This document shows positions 21,657 to 33,296 of a stretch of DNA of 64,000 nucleotides, in pieces. The position numbers and the translations under genes were made by a program. Source of the stretch: Cryptomeria japonica (Eukaryota > Streptophyta > Pinopsida > Cupressales > Cupressaceae). Every line of letters starts with the position of its first letter. Position 1 is the first letter of the stretch. The DNA lies in NCBI RefSeq assembly GCF_030272615.1, contig NC_081411.1:182302977-182366976 (forward strand), written 5' to 3'. A model generated the notes under the pieces. That model was given only the letters and a program-made list of their open reading frames with translations, was not told where the DNA came from and searched no databases.

Positions 21657-24600
21657 TTAGTTTACCTCCTGAAGGGGCAACACCCCTAATTCACCTCTTA
21701 AGTACATAAATGTAGCCTTTGGGAGAGGCTTGGTGAATATGTCTGCTAACTGCTCCTTACTGGAAACATGTTCTAGTGCAATCTCTTTGTTCTGAACCTT
21801 TTCCCTCAAGAAATGATACTTAAGCTCAAAGTGCTTGGTTCTAGAATGTAAAACCAGATTCTTGGAGATGTTAATTGCACTAGTATTGTCACAAAATAGA
21901 CTTACCGGTTCAGATACAAGAACTTTGAAGCCATTTAACACATGCTTCATCCAAATTGTCTAAGTGGAGTTCATGAAAGTTGCAACATACTCTGTTCCGC
22001 TAGAGACTGAGAGATACAACTCTGCTTCTTACTCATCCATGAGACCAGTCTACCACCGAGAAAGAATGTACCATCGGTTGTGCTTTTCCGATCATCTACA
22101 TTACCTACCCAATCAGCATCTGTGTATACTTTTAAGTTGAAATCCTTGCTATATGGATACCACAATCCATAGTCAACAGTTCCCTTTAGATACCTAAGAA
22201 TTCGCTTGACTGCAACCAAGTGGGATTCTCTTGGGCTTTTCTGGAACCTTGCAGTAATGCCAACTGCATGTGCAATATCTGGTCGGCTATGCACTACATA
22301 ATGCAACTTACTAATCATTGATCGGTACTCCTTCTCATCAACCAATGCAGAGTCATCCTCTTTGGATAGTTTACAACCAGTCACCATCGGTGTACCAACC
22401 GGTTTGATATCTTCCATGCCAAAGGTATTCAACACCTTTTTGACATTTTTGGACTAAGTGATAAAGAGTCCATCTTTCATCTGCTGGATCTGCAATCCAA
22501 TGAAGAACTTAATCTCCCCTATGAGTGACATCTCAAACTCTTTCTTCATCTCATATACAAACTCATGACTCATCTTGTCATCTCCACCAAAGATAATGTC
22601 ATCAACAAATACCTCACAGATCAAGATCTGATCTCCTTCAGACTTCAAGTAGATATTGCTATCTTCACTTGTTCTCTCAAATGCAATCATCAGAAGATGG
22701 GAATGTAGATGTTCATACCAAGCTCTAGGTGCCTGCTTTAGACCATATAAGGCTTTATGTAGCCTACATACCATGTCCCTGTCTTCAGATAGGGAAAACC
22801 CATCTGGTTGCTCTATATACACCTCCTCTTCAAGTACACCATTTAGGAATGCAAATTTTACATCTATTTGATATACTTTGAAACATTTAAAAGATGCATA
22901 TGCAAGAAGCATACGAACTCCTTCCAATCTGGCTATAAGAGCAAAGGTTTCTCCATAGTCTTCTCCTTCTTCTTGAGCATGTCCTTTACACACCAGTCTG
23001 GCTTTGTTTCTAATCATTGTGCCATCCTCATTCAGCTTGTTTCTGAAAACCCATTTGGTACCAATGACATTTTTATGCTTCGGTCTAGGTACCAAAGACC
23101 ATGTACCATTTTTCTCTATTTGGTAAAGTTCCTCTTCCATTGCCTTGATCCAGTCTTCATCTTTATGTGCCTCTTTGAATGATTTGGGCTCAAATTTAGA
23201 AATCATAGATGAGTTTTCTCTTACCTTTCTTCTTGTAAGGATTCCTGCATCCTTATCTCCCATGATCTGCTTAGGATCATGATTCAGCTTGACATACCGA
23301 GGAATAGTCTTGATAGATTCCTCTTTCTTTTCTTCTTCATCCTCATTTCCATCAGTATCAGCATCTACATCTATCGGTGTAGGAACACTGTTACTGGTAC
23401 TTGGTTGACTGACAACCGGTTCCCAGAAGGTTACAACCAGTTCATTTACCACTTGCTTACTGTCGGTTTCCTTAGTTTTCTTAGAGGTTTCATCAACTCT
23501 TACATTGATGCTTTCCATGATTCTCTGAGTCCTATTATTGAAACACTTGAGAGCTTTTCTCTTGGTGGAATACCCTAGGAATGTTCCCTCATCACATTTT
23601 GCATCAAATTTTCTCTAGTGTTTACTCCTCTTGATGTAACATTTGCTACCAAACACTCTAAAGTGGCTAACCACAGGTGTCTTACCAGTCCAATACTCAT
23701 AAGGAGTTTTATCCTTACCTTTCTTGATGAGTACTCGGTTCATTGTGTAGACTGCAATGCTCATCGCTTCTCTCCAAAAGGTGTGGGCTACCTTTCCTTG
23801 AATCAACATAGTTCTAGCTTCTTAAACTACAGTCCAGTTATTCCTCTCTACTAGGCCATTCTGTTGTGGAGTTCGAGGGGCAAACAGTTGCCTCTTGATG
23901 CCATGTTCTTCACAGTACTTGTTGAATTCACCGGAAGTGAATTCCCCTCCTTGATCAATTCTCAGGCACTTGATCCTTTTACCGCTTTCCTTCTCCACTA
24001 ATGCTCTGAAAGCTTTGAGCTTTACAAAAGCTTCAAACTTATCTTTCAAGAATGTGACCGACATCATTCTTGAGTAGTCATCGGTGAGAATCATGAAGTA
24101 CCTATCACCCTGCACACTCCTAGTTTTCATAGGACCACACAAATCAGTATGCACAAGATCAAGCAAATTGTTAGCAGTGAAAGATTTACCTTTAAAGGTT
24201 GAGGAAGACATTTTCCCCAATTGACACTCTATGCATAAGGTATTATTCGGTTTGCTTAGCACCAGCAACCCTCTAACTGCCTTGATCTTACTAGCCTTCA
24301 CAATGTTATCAAAGTTTACATGACAGAGTCTCCTATGCCATATCTAGCTATCATCAAATTTAGCCATAAGACATGTACTTATATTTGCATTCAGCTGAAA
24401 TAGTTTACCTTTGGTCTGCATGTCGATGGCCACCAATTCACCACTCTTTCCTTTGATTATGCACACTCCATTCTTGAATTCCAGAGTGATACCACTGTCA
24501 TTTAGCTGGGCAACACTTAGAAGATTGTGTCTAAGACCATCCACCCAATACACATTGTCAACACTACTCTTTCCATTTAGAGAGATGGACCCTCTGCCTT

Positions 24601-25753
24601 TGACCATGCATGGTGCATCATTACCAAAGCGAACCACACCACCATCATACTCTTCCAAGGATAGAAACTTGCTTCGGTCACTAGTCATATGGTGAGAACA
24701 GCCACTGTCAATAATCCACTCATTGGAATTATCAAAGTGAGAGACAAGAGCCTTCTTGTCTGACACTTCTTCCTTGATAGCAACAAAGACAATATCTTCA
24801 TTTTCTTCATCTTTAGATTCCTCATCTATAACACCTTCATCAACTGCCACAAAATAGTTTCTCTGGTTTCCTCCTTTGAATTTCTTGAACCTTTCTGGTT
24901 TGTCCTTGATGTCACCATTAGGACAGTTTATAGCAATATTTCCTATCCGGTTGCAAGAAAAGCATTTCAAAGGGAGCTTACCTCTGTATTTACCAGTTCC
25001 TTTTGGAAGTTTCCTGGCAAGAAGAGCTTCAAATTCCATCAGGATCTCCTCATCATCCATTTCTCTACTCTATCTTGGTTCACCACTGGTGCATGCTTCC
25101 TTTCCTTTTCTTGATGATACAGCAGAGGCTTTAAAAGCTGATTCAGTCTTTTGAACACTGTCATCAAAACTACTTATCTCATAGGCTATCAATTTTGCAA
25201 TGATGGAGTCAAGGGATACCTTAGTCTTGTCTATTGATCTCAACTCCTGAATAGCAGCAACCCTTATTGCATAGACCGGTAATAAGGATCTGAGAACTTT
25301 GCTTACCACAGTGGAATCTTCCATTTTACCACCTGCACTCTTGATATCTCCAACAACAGTTTTGATTCTTATACCATACTGTTGAATGGTTTCACCTTCA
25401 ACCATCCACATGTCTTCAAACTTCCCTCTAAGGCTTTCTTCCTTAGCTTGTTTTACATGCTCATCACCTCCATAGATATTTTCAAGAGTATCCCATACTT
25501 CTTTGGGATTTACTTTATCTTGGACATCAATAAACTCAATGTTAGATAAACTACTAATTAGGGATTCCTTGACTTGCCCATTCTCCTGTATTTCTCTCTT
25601 TTGATCATTGGTGAGAGTACCGGTAGGAGCAACATAAACATTCTCAACATAGCTCTAGTGTTGAGCACCCATGCTTTTGATGTATATCTTCATTCTGTCT
25701 TTCCATATTTTGAAGTTATCTTTGTTGAACTTTGGACCTTCCCTCTTCACCAT
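21657..25753 (-). pseudogene. Element B gag-pol polyprotein, broken
   Basis: Starting from ATG at 25753 a single minus-strand frame runs to about 21970, then shifts by one base to end at 21657. Gag (UBN2 type) is followed by a CCHC knuckle in which the His is replaced ('CFSCNRIGNIAINCP'), protease 'WIIDSGCSHHMT', the pre-integrase block 'IWHRRLCH', integrase 'HTDLCGPMKT', 'IDQGGEF' and 'QQNGLVER', reverse transcriptase 'VFVDDIIFGG', and RNase H 'YTDADW' and 'CDNTSAINIS'. In-frame stops interrupt it near 25632, 25066, 24344, 23820, 23618 and 22454. Element D is a close relative. It cannot make a functional polyprotein. Confidence 0.9.
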
Positions 25754-25810
25754 TAAAACAGGATCTTTCCCTCAAGCGGTTAAGCTTACAACATAGCGGA
25801 CCTGAAGGAT

Positions 25811-25824
25811 GCTCTGATACCAAT
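25811..25824 (-). promoter_or_regulatory. Element B primer-binding site
   Basis: GCTCTGATACCAAT on the plus strand, read as ATTGGTATCAGAGC on the element strand, directly abuts the 5' LTR. It matches the 3' end of initiator tRNA-Met, the usual primer for plant Copia elements. Confidence 0.93.
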
Positions 25825-27296
25825 TGATAACTCAATGATGAATGAATAGTACCAAACCAGTATTGAGAGGGAGGGGGTGAATCAGTACAGACAAAAACAT
25901 ACTCTTAAGCCAGTTTGTCAGCAGACACTGTGCATTGACAGACAAACAACAACACTGGTCCTTAAACAGAGTACAACCAACAAAACCCAGAATAACTGAG
26001 ACAAGCATAAACTGGTTGACACTTATCTTCTCATACAATCTAACACTTCATTTCCATTTCACCCTAATGCATGAACAGGTAATCTACCATCAAGGATATA
26101 CATATAAGCAACTAGATCAACATGATTCACCGTTTGATATAAAACAACATAGCATCACATGAAGAAGACATCACACATGACACACATATTTTGCACGTGG
26201 AAACCCAACTGGGAAAGACCATGGTGGGGATGAATACCCACAAGCTTGTTTTTGAACCCTTTAGAAGTTCGCTCTGTTAGGAGCCTCATCCGATTAAAGG
26301 CTAATACAATAGCTTCTATTAGGAACCGATCCTATTAGGGATCACCTGGTTAAGGGATGGCTAGAATACCCAGTTAAGGGTTAAACCTTATTAAAGGTTA
26401 CCTTGTTAGAGGATTTCAAGAACTCGATGGTTTTGAGTCACGCTGTTAAAGAATTTACAGCAAGCCGGTTAAAGCTACCTTGTTAAGGGATTTTCCAACT
26501 ATTGAGGTGGTTAGAGATCAACAAGTATTACAATGATCTAGTAATAGCACTCAATGCCAATGCAAATCCGCTTAAGTTCCTCTTCACCTTTTGCCCTTAC
26601 ACTCTGCAGGTATCACTTCTCTCCTCTGGTCTAGCAAGAATCATGTATCTCTTCTCTTGGATACACACACACAACTTTTGCCAACAACTTCATAAAGAAA
26701 CACAACATCGACCCTATAGGAAACAGACAGGTCAGTAGCATAAACCCTAAACCCTAAACCTGTTAGGTTAAGGAATTCAAAACGGTTCAATCCCGACCAT
26801 TGAGCACACTGCATTAAATGCAACAGTCTTGATCCAATCTCAAGACATTCTCCATCGTTAGTTTGCTACCGATTTCATGGCGGCTGATAACCCATCACAC
26901 GTTATCACCGTTTACAGACTTCACACATTCCCGAGGTAGATAGGAACAATTTCCTTCATGCAAGATCCTTCACGCACACAAGGCTTACGTGGCAACATGA
27001 TCTATTCTTCGTTATCATGCTAACTCATCATACAAAGTCACTAGTTGAGCCACACAGGCTTGAAGCACTTCAACCGAAAACCCTGAAGTTGAGACTACCA
27101 ACCAATAGTCATACAACGCTTCCATGTGCCAATTCCCATAACCATATGCCGGTTCACCTTGTACAAACACACCGCTTCACTTTGGCACAAATGTCGATTC
27201 ACAGTGTTACACCGGTTCTCTTCTCTGCATCATATTGACATCAATGACAACACACAATGCCATTATGTCCTCATACCGGTTCACATAATGCCAACA
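25825..27296 (-). repeat. Element B 5' LTR (right)
   Basis: 1472 bp with the same ends as the left copy, TGATAACTCA...GCCAACA. It includes the same GTTAAAGG array (about 26265-26495). A CCCTAAA-like doublet near 26740-26760 is part of the LTR and also present, more decayed, in the partner. Confidence 0.93.
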
Positions 27297-27525
27297 ATGA
27301 TTGTAAATTTAAAATTTAAAATGTTTCCAAATCATATCAGAAACAATTAATGCAAATTAGACAAATCACAATCTTAATTTCATAATTAAAAATTAGGGTT
27401 TTTTGTTGATTTAACCTCTAAATTTTTTAAATTTAGCTCAAAATTAAACTTTTGAATGTAAATTTGAATTTTAAATTACATCAACACTTAGATATGAGAA
27501 CATAAATTATAAGAAAGGGATGTAT

Positions 27526-27541
27526 GGAGCTAGGTTCACCA
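27526..27541 (-). promoter_or_regulatory. Element A primer-binding site
   Basis: GGAGCTAGGTTCACCA on the plus strand, TGGTGAACCTAGCTCC on the element strand, ends three bases from the LTR. The terminal TGG complements tRNA CCA ends. It is not the initiator-Met site used by the Copia elements here; I cannot name the tRNA. Confidence 0.6.
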
Positions 27542-27544
27542 AAA

Positions 27545-28669
27545 TGTAATGGTGAAAATTAGGGTTTTCACAATTAGATGTATGAAAACCACTAATTCTT
27601 ACTTAGAGACCATTACATTAAAGAGGCTTAAACCAAATAGATGTAGCCACAAATAAACAAAGATAGGGCAAAGAATTCTATTGGATTTACAAGATTTGAA
27701 TTGACTACCTTGTTTTAAGTTAAATAGTGAAAATGTTGAAATTAGAGTAAATGTGATAGAATTGAAGCAATTAAGTGTAAATAGTGAGCTATCATCATCG
27801 GATCAAACCATAAACCAAGATATAAGCCATGCAATTGTATTAGGACCTATTCCAAGAAGGAGCTCCTCAAATGTCAAGATTGGTATGCCCATCACACCGT
27901 TCCTCCGCACTTTCATCATCCAAAGAGGAACCCGTTCATCTCTATAAATAAAGCTTATATTTAAGATCATAGCTCCATACCTGCTTCTTACACATAGAAA
28001 TAAGGGTAAAGAGGTTGGGAATATGGGATTACTAAAATAAACAATGGAGAGATATACCTCAGATCTACAATGACTAATAACGATGCTTTGCTTCTTCAAT
28101 GTAATCACATATGTTGTATGAAATAGAAAGAACATGATAAATCCTTAATTACACAGACATGATTGCATATGAATAATTTATTTTTTCTCCACAATTTTTG
28201 AATGAAGAGTGTGTAGCCTTGAAGATCTTTGGAAATACTTGATGATGAATGTTTCATTGCTTGAGTGCTTGATTTCTTGGATATGGAGACTTAGATTAAA
28301 ATGAATTGATCAAATGTCTTTATATATGAGATCCGAGGTCAATTTTCTAATTAGGTCAACCTCCAATGGTCATATAGAGAGATCAATTTCATTTCCCATT
28401 GGAAATATAGGTCTCATCCTTCTCTTGAAAATTGAGCCCTATTGAGGGGGACCAAGGCGCTAGTGCTCTGGTCCTCCTTAATCAGGGACATAAAATAGGG
28501 CCCAAAAAGGACAACACCATTCCAGAGAATCATTTGGTATGTGCATATGGTATTAAAACTAGAGTTAAGGCACTGAATGGACCCATATAGGAGATGAGGG
28601 GGAGACACGCTAAAATAGGGGCACAAACATGAGGTGTAAATTAACCCTATAATAATTTACAATGCTATA
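27545..28669 (-). repeat. Element A 5' LTR (right)
   Basis: 1125 bp, TGTAATGG at the left, decayed end GCTATA at the right where the partner has GTTACA. It is flanked by GATAT at 28670-28674. Clear similarity to 15132-16311 with many substitutions and small indels indicates an old insertion. Confidence 0.87.
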
Positions 28670-28674
28670 GATAT

Positions 28675-28903
28675 TAATTATAAATAATAATATTAGAGAT
28701 TCTAGTTGAACATATTTAAAATCATGTTTTTATAGTCAATAAATTACCAATATATGACCAAATATCTATTCACTACACCAATCAGATGTGTACATGTGTA
28801 CCTTTTAAATTAATGGTGATCAAAATATGTATTAGAAAGTTAAGATTCCTTTTATGAAGTAATCATATCCTTAAACATTATAATCTCAACTATCCATTAT
28901 TAT
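28675..28903. other. Spacer between elements A and C
   Basis: AT-rich sequence with no coding signal and no match to the missing end of element C's LTR. It probably represents the older sequence at the truncation point of C. Confidence 0.4.
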
Positions 28904-29936
28904 TGTTGACTATGTAGAAAATGAAGACAAAATGGGTGAAATAATGAGCTATCGATTTGGGATTGCGCTGTAACTTTGGATTTGAGTTATTTAGACTGAT
29001 ACGGACCTACCCTACAAATTTGGATAAAATTTGTTGGGACCAAGTTGAAGTTGCACCCGGTCCTCCAAAAAATCCATGAGTCGAAAAAGGTTTTTCTGTC
29101 CCTGTAAATGAAGCCTAAATTTGTAATTTCAACACCTGCAACCTACACACATTAAAGAAGGGAAAAAGTGTTATGGATAGGTGTTTTCCTCAGTCAAACC
29201 TCAGTTGAGGATCAAACTTGAAAGAAAGTAATTTAAAATGCTTAAATGTAAATAATGGAAATGTATACCTTATAGATCTGCAATTTGTTGATGATGGTTT
29301 TTTTTCTTCTTGAATGTAATCACAAGTGTTGCATGAAATGGCATGTAACATGACAAAACCCTAACACACACACATTCTTGCAAATGAATGTTGTAATGTT
29401 TCTCCAATGGATTAATGAATAAGACACATGAAGAAGAAGACTTGATAGATGCTTGAAGACTTGAATGCTTGATGACGATGATGGAGACCTTCCACTTGTT
29501 TTCCCAATTTTCACTTATCTTCACTTATCTTTGCATAATTTCTTCTTATTTTGGCATATGAAAATGAGAGGACTAGATCCCTTTTTATAATTTCCTAGGA
29601 GGATTAATTTTTTATCTCACCAAAGGCCGACATAGGGAAAATTAGATCCCGAAGAGAAAATTGGGTCCAAGGGGCAGATGGACCCATTTCAAGACCACCC
29701 AAAGAGGGAGGATAGGGGTGCCACACCCCTATTCAAAGGGGATAGATGCACCACACCCCTATCCTTCCCTATTTTGGGGCTTGGATAGGGTCACAAGGTG
29801 ACAGAAGGGCTGAAATGGGAGGAGATTTGGAAGAATGATGCAGAAAGGGTTCCCAATTGAGTAGAGAGTGCAGTTGCCAAAGTGAGGGCCTAAAACGTAG
29901 TTAAAATTGTAAGGTTCACAATTTTATGATGTTACA
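28904..29936 (-). repeat. Element C 3' LTR (left, truncated)
   Basis: It matches 40728-41759 from TTGTTGACTATG onward to the terminal GTTACA. The 210 bases that begin the right copy (40518-40727) are absent here, so its 3' terminus and any target duplication are lost. Confidence 0.85.
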
Positions 29937-30609
29937 TTTATCTCCCACTTTAGCGGGAGTATGGCTTATGCCAATACTATCGGTAAAGTAGAAGAAAGAG
30001 AGATAATGATGAGAGATGCATAGCAAGATTATTAGGAGTATAAGACCTCACTAATCTTAAGGAACGAAGCCCCCAATCTTAGGATCTTAACACACTCAAA
30101 CATATGTAAGTGCACATAAATAGGGACACAACAAAAGCCAATATCTTAAGACCTCAAGTAAACTAGCCGAAGAGATGTCGATATGAAAAATATATCAATC
30201 AATTAATATCATTCTTGAACCATAAAATGTCATCTCATGAACACATTTAAACACATAAAAGAGAAAAGTTGTCACCATCCATGAACCATTAATAGTAAAA
30301 CTATGAGTTCATGAGAGGAAGAAGAGAGAGAACATGAATACACACTTTAGTGATCCATGAGAAGAAAGGAAAAGAAAAGGAACCATGGACATCTCTCCCC
30401 TAGAACTAGGTGATCCATGGAGAGAAAAAGGACATGGAAAACTGGCCCCTAGATTTTGTCTAGGTGATCCATGTAAGGGAGGAGACTGAGAACACCATTA
30501 GTTCCACTCAACCTTGCGTACATGTGTGCAATTGAGGTTTGAAGTACCTCATAGGAGTCTATGCCTGAGTATGACACAACCTGTATAAGATGTATAGTAC
30601 AAATTTAAA

Positions 30610-30810
30610 GAAAGGTATGGCATCTCGCTCTAAGAGACTATGCTCTGGTTCCGAGAATAATCACCTTGCATAAGATTAAAGTAGTGACATCTCGCTCTAA
30701 GAGGCTACCCTTTAGTTTCAAGAATATCCCATTGTATAAGAGAAAAGTGGTGACATCTCTCTCTAAGAGGCTACCCTCTAGTTTTGAGAATGACCCACTA
30801 TATAAGAGAT
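30610..30810. repeat. Tandem repeat in element C
   Basis: Three copies of a unit with core ACATCTCGCTCTAAGAGG or variant, then CTACCCTxTAGTTTxxAGAAT and a CCCAxTxTATAAGAGA end, at about 65-70 bp spacing. Comparable in position to the array at 16870-17300 in element A. Confidence 0.7.
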
Positions 30811-30860
30811 ACAATGCGCAAGAGAAATATAATACAAAAGGAGCAGTGTAGGTGCTCCCT

Positions 30861-30900
30861 CCTTAAGATGTCAACATAGTTTAATGTTGATATCTTAAGG
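30861..30900. repeat. Conserved hairpin in element C
   Basis: Arms at about 30861-30877 and 30884-30900: CCTTAAGATGTCAACAT against ATGTTGATATCTTAAGG, one mismatch in 17 pairs, loop of about six bases. Same place and core as the hairpin at 17345-17385. Confidence 0.8.
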
Positions 30901-31840
30901 TAAGTAGAACAAGGATACGTACCTTCAACACTAAGAAGATGTCTATTATGCAACAATGTCATAGATCCATGCAAGAGAGGGAATACTCTTCAAGCAAGAA
31001 TAATATAGTTGAAAAGAGATATCTTGTTGTAAGTGTAAAGGAGGTCCTTGGAGGAGAAGAGATCTTTGGTCAAAAGACATCTATCCCCCCAAGAGAAGTT
31101 TTCTTAGACAAATATAACATCTTCTATAATAAAAAAAATAAGAGAGCAAGAATTCAATCCTTCCTCCCATTGCTAAGTGAAAGGGATTCTTGATGAAGGA
31201 TGACTCACTTTTATCAGAATGCGGATGGATGAATTTATTATAGATGTACATTACCAAGTGTGAAATAAATTGTAGTCAAGGACTTACACCTCTTGTATAA
31301 GAGAGAACCCTTGGGCAAACAACAAAAACTTCACACAAGGAATGACATCAAGTAATAATAATCATACCATCCACAAAATAGGAAATAGTGGATCCTTAGA
31401 GAAAGAGAGAGATCATTGCCCCCGAAGTGTAGGACAATGAGAAGAATTACATAGCTTCTAGAGAGAGATTACTCATAAGAGACATACCATTTCAAGAAAG
31501 GAATACATCCTATCCAAGAAACAGACATGTGCTCGCATGAAGGAAACTCCATGCAAGAAAGGACATCAAGTTTATGAATAATGTAATCCATAAAGAAAAT
31601 AGTGAAACCTTAGAAAAAGGAAAGGGAATATTCTTTCCCCCCAAGCATAGAGGAAAGAATAAATAGACTATTACATTGCTCACTAAGTATGATCGCACCT
31701 AAAATTGTACCACCATGAATGACAAGGATACCCCAATATGTAGGCTAACGATGTCACATTGTGAGGACAAACATAATAGGAACTTGAATGTTATTTTAAA
31801 TGATCATGATGAATATACCATTCATTGTTAGATGTTATTT

Positions 31841-32230
31841 TTAACATGCCTGAATCAATGTAATGTTGTATTTTGTTTTCAAATCTTGACACTCATTAGT
31901 AGAATGGCCATGGGTTTGATGATATTTACAAAAAGAAGAATTTTGAGAATCTTGTTTATGTTTTTGTCTTTGTTTAGGACAAAGAGGAGATATTAAGTTG
32001 GAATTTAGAAGATTGGTCAACACATTTTCTTGTTGTAACTCAAAATTAAAATGAGAAGGTGTGGATTTACAAGACAATGGAGATGATGTTGACAAAGGAA
32101 AGTGTGATTTCTCATGACTTTTAAGACTTTGCTGCACACATCTTAGAACTCGTCCATTGTATGTGCTCCTATCAACGCGTGTTAGAAGGAGAAGTGGAAA
32201 TTGGTTTAGAAGCTTGGATAAAAGACACAA
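31841..32230 (-). pseudogene. Element C finger-bearing reading frame
   Basis: The frame follows the protease frame after a shift. Near its end is 'CKYHQTHGHSTNECQDLK', the Cys/His finger typical of plant Ty3 Gag proteins, preceded by a Ser/Pro/Asn-rich stretch. In standard Ty3 elements the finger comes before the protease; here it comes after. It would bind element RNA if expressed. The frame opens without a convincing independent start, so it is probably the frameshifted tail of the upstream protein. Confidence 0.6.
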
Positions 32231-33296
32231 AAGGCTTCATAGAGGCTTCAATATTAGATTGAGAGGTCTTGTATCCATTGGAGGAGGGTGTAAAGTCTCT
32301 TGTACCCCAATTATTTTTTTTGGAAGCATCTTTGATATGAGATGGTGTTGTTGAAGGAATCATAGTACTAAATGGGGGAATATATCCCACTTCATCATAA
32401 GTGAAATTATAAGGACTATAATCAGCCTTTATTGAGTGAACTTGATTGCTATATATAAATTTGATTGTGCGATGAAGGGTAGAAGGGACTGCTTTCATAG
32501 CATGAATCCATTGTCTACCTAGAAGAAGGTTATAATTAAGATGGTTCGATATGACCTGAATAGGAGTAGGCAAAGTCAGGAGCCCTAATTTAATAGGTAA
32601 TATGAATATACCAAGCGATTCTCTAGGAATATTATCAAAGCCACGCACACCAAGATGATCAAATTGAATAGAAGAATAATCCCAATTTATCATATCTAAC
32701 AAGTCACAACAAAAAATGTTAAGATCTGACCCATTATCAATTAAAGTACCTCTTATCTTTTGTTCATAAATGAAAGAAGTAATCATAAGGGGATCATCTC
32801 TATTTTTAACCTCTATAGAAGGCAATTCATCTTGTGAGAATGTGATATCATTTGTTTTAGAAGAAGGATTAGGAACCACCCTTTGTAAGGCTTCTTGGAT
32901 CAACTTATGATATGAAGGTGAAGTTTGAATTAAATCCCAAAGGGAAATCTTGGTTAAGATATCATGAATATTTTCCACAATATTAGGTTCTCTATAAACA
33001 TGTTTTGTAGAATGAGGGGAGGAAGAAAGGGAGGTGAAAAGAACATTGGGGTCTTTCTTTTTGACGCCAACATTAAATGAATGATGTAGTTCAAAACCAT
33101 ATTTTTTCCCTAGTTCCCTTTCCATATTAGTTCTTTCACATATGTATTTTGTAGCTTGTATGATATTAGGATCTTTTTTAGGTCTAGGCTTCTTATAACT
33201 AGAAGCATGAATGGTATTGACTTGACTAGTTTCTTTTTTTCCCCAAGGATACATCTTGAGAAAGAAGAGAATCAAGGAAATTGCTAATAATTTCAT
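32172..33296 (-). CDS. Element C Ty3-type aspartic protease protein
   Basis: This frame of 374 codons contains a retropepsin: 'GTLIDNGSDLNIF' carries the catalytic Asp (as DNG, a variant common in plant Ty3-like proteins), followed by 'HLGVRGFDN' and 'LLGRQWIHAMKAVPSTLHRTIKF', the flap and second hydrophobic block. The N-terminal 150 residues are basic and Ser-rich and I do not recognise them. A retropepsin would process the element's own proteins, yet no polymerase follows. The first codons overlap the preceding frame, so the true N terminus may lie in that frame through a shift near 33230-33290. Confidence 0.7.
   Translation of the reverse strand: MKLLAISLILFFLKMYPWGKKETSQVNTIHASSYKKPRPKKDPNIIQATKYICERTNMERELGKKYGFELHHSFNVGVKKKDPNVLFTSLSSSPHSTKHVYREPNIVENIHDILTKISLWDLIQTSPSYHKLIQEALQRVVPNPSSKTNDITFSQDELPSIEVKNRDDPLMITSFIYEQKIRGTLIDNGSDLNIFCCDLLDMINWDYSSIQFDHLGVRGFDNIPRESLGIFILPIKLGLLTLPTPIQVISNHLNYNLLLGRQWIHAMKAVPSTLHRTIKFIYSNQVHSIKADYSPYNFTYDEVGYIPPFSTMIPSTTPSHIKDASKKNNWGTRDFTPSSNGYKTSQSNIEASMKPFVSFIQASKPISTSPSNTR

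Larger units (their letters stand above)
19941..27296 (-). mobile_element. Element B: Copia (Sirevirus-like) retrotransposon nested in element A
   Basis: A complete 7356-bp element with LTRs at 19941-21411 and 25825-27296, exact target duplication ATGAT at 19936-19940 and 27297-27301, primer site and polypurine tracts in the right places, and a gag-pol reading on the minus strand. It split element A, so it is younger. Internal order on the minus strand is gag, protease, integrase, reverse transcriptase, RNase H, which is the Copia order. Confidence 0.95.
15132..28669 (-). mobile_element. Element A: Ty3-like LTR retrotransposon without polymerase, interrupted by element B
   Basis: Two related repeats of about 1.1-1.2 kb (15132-16311 and 27545-28669) enclose the element. 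The left one runs TGTAATGG...TTACA; the right one ends in a decayed TATA. GATAT at 15127-15131 is repeated exactly at 28670-28674, a 5-bp target duplication proving one insertion. Orientation is minus: a primer site (GGAGCTAGGTTCACCA on the plus strand, 27526-27541) lies three bases inside the right LTR and a purine tract lies next to the left LTR. The original internal region (16312-19940 plus 27302-27544) is about 3.9 kb and contains only gag-like fragments, so the element is non-autonomous or heavily deleted. Confidence 0.88.
29937..31840. other. Element C 3' non-coding region
   Basis: A purine tract abuts the LTR (29937-29951), followed by about 1.9 kb without a recognised gene. A tandem array of about three units with ACATCTCxCTCTAAGAGGCTA lies near 30610-30810, and the family hairpin at 30861-30900. 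Small open frames (30666-30851, 30939-31193) fall inside these repeats on the opposite strand and have no family resemblance. Confidence 0.6.
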
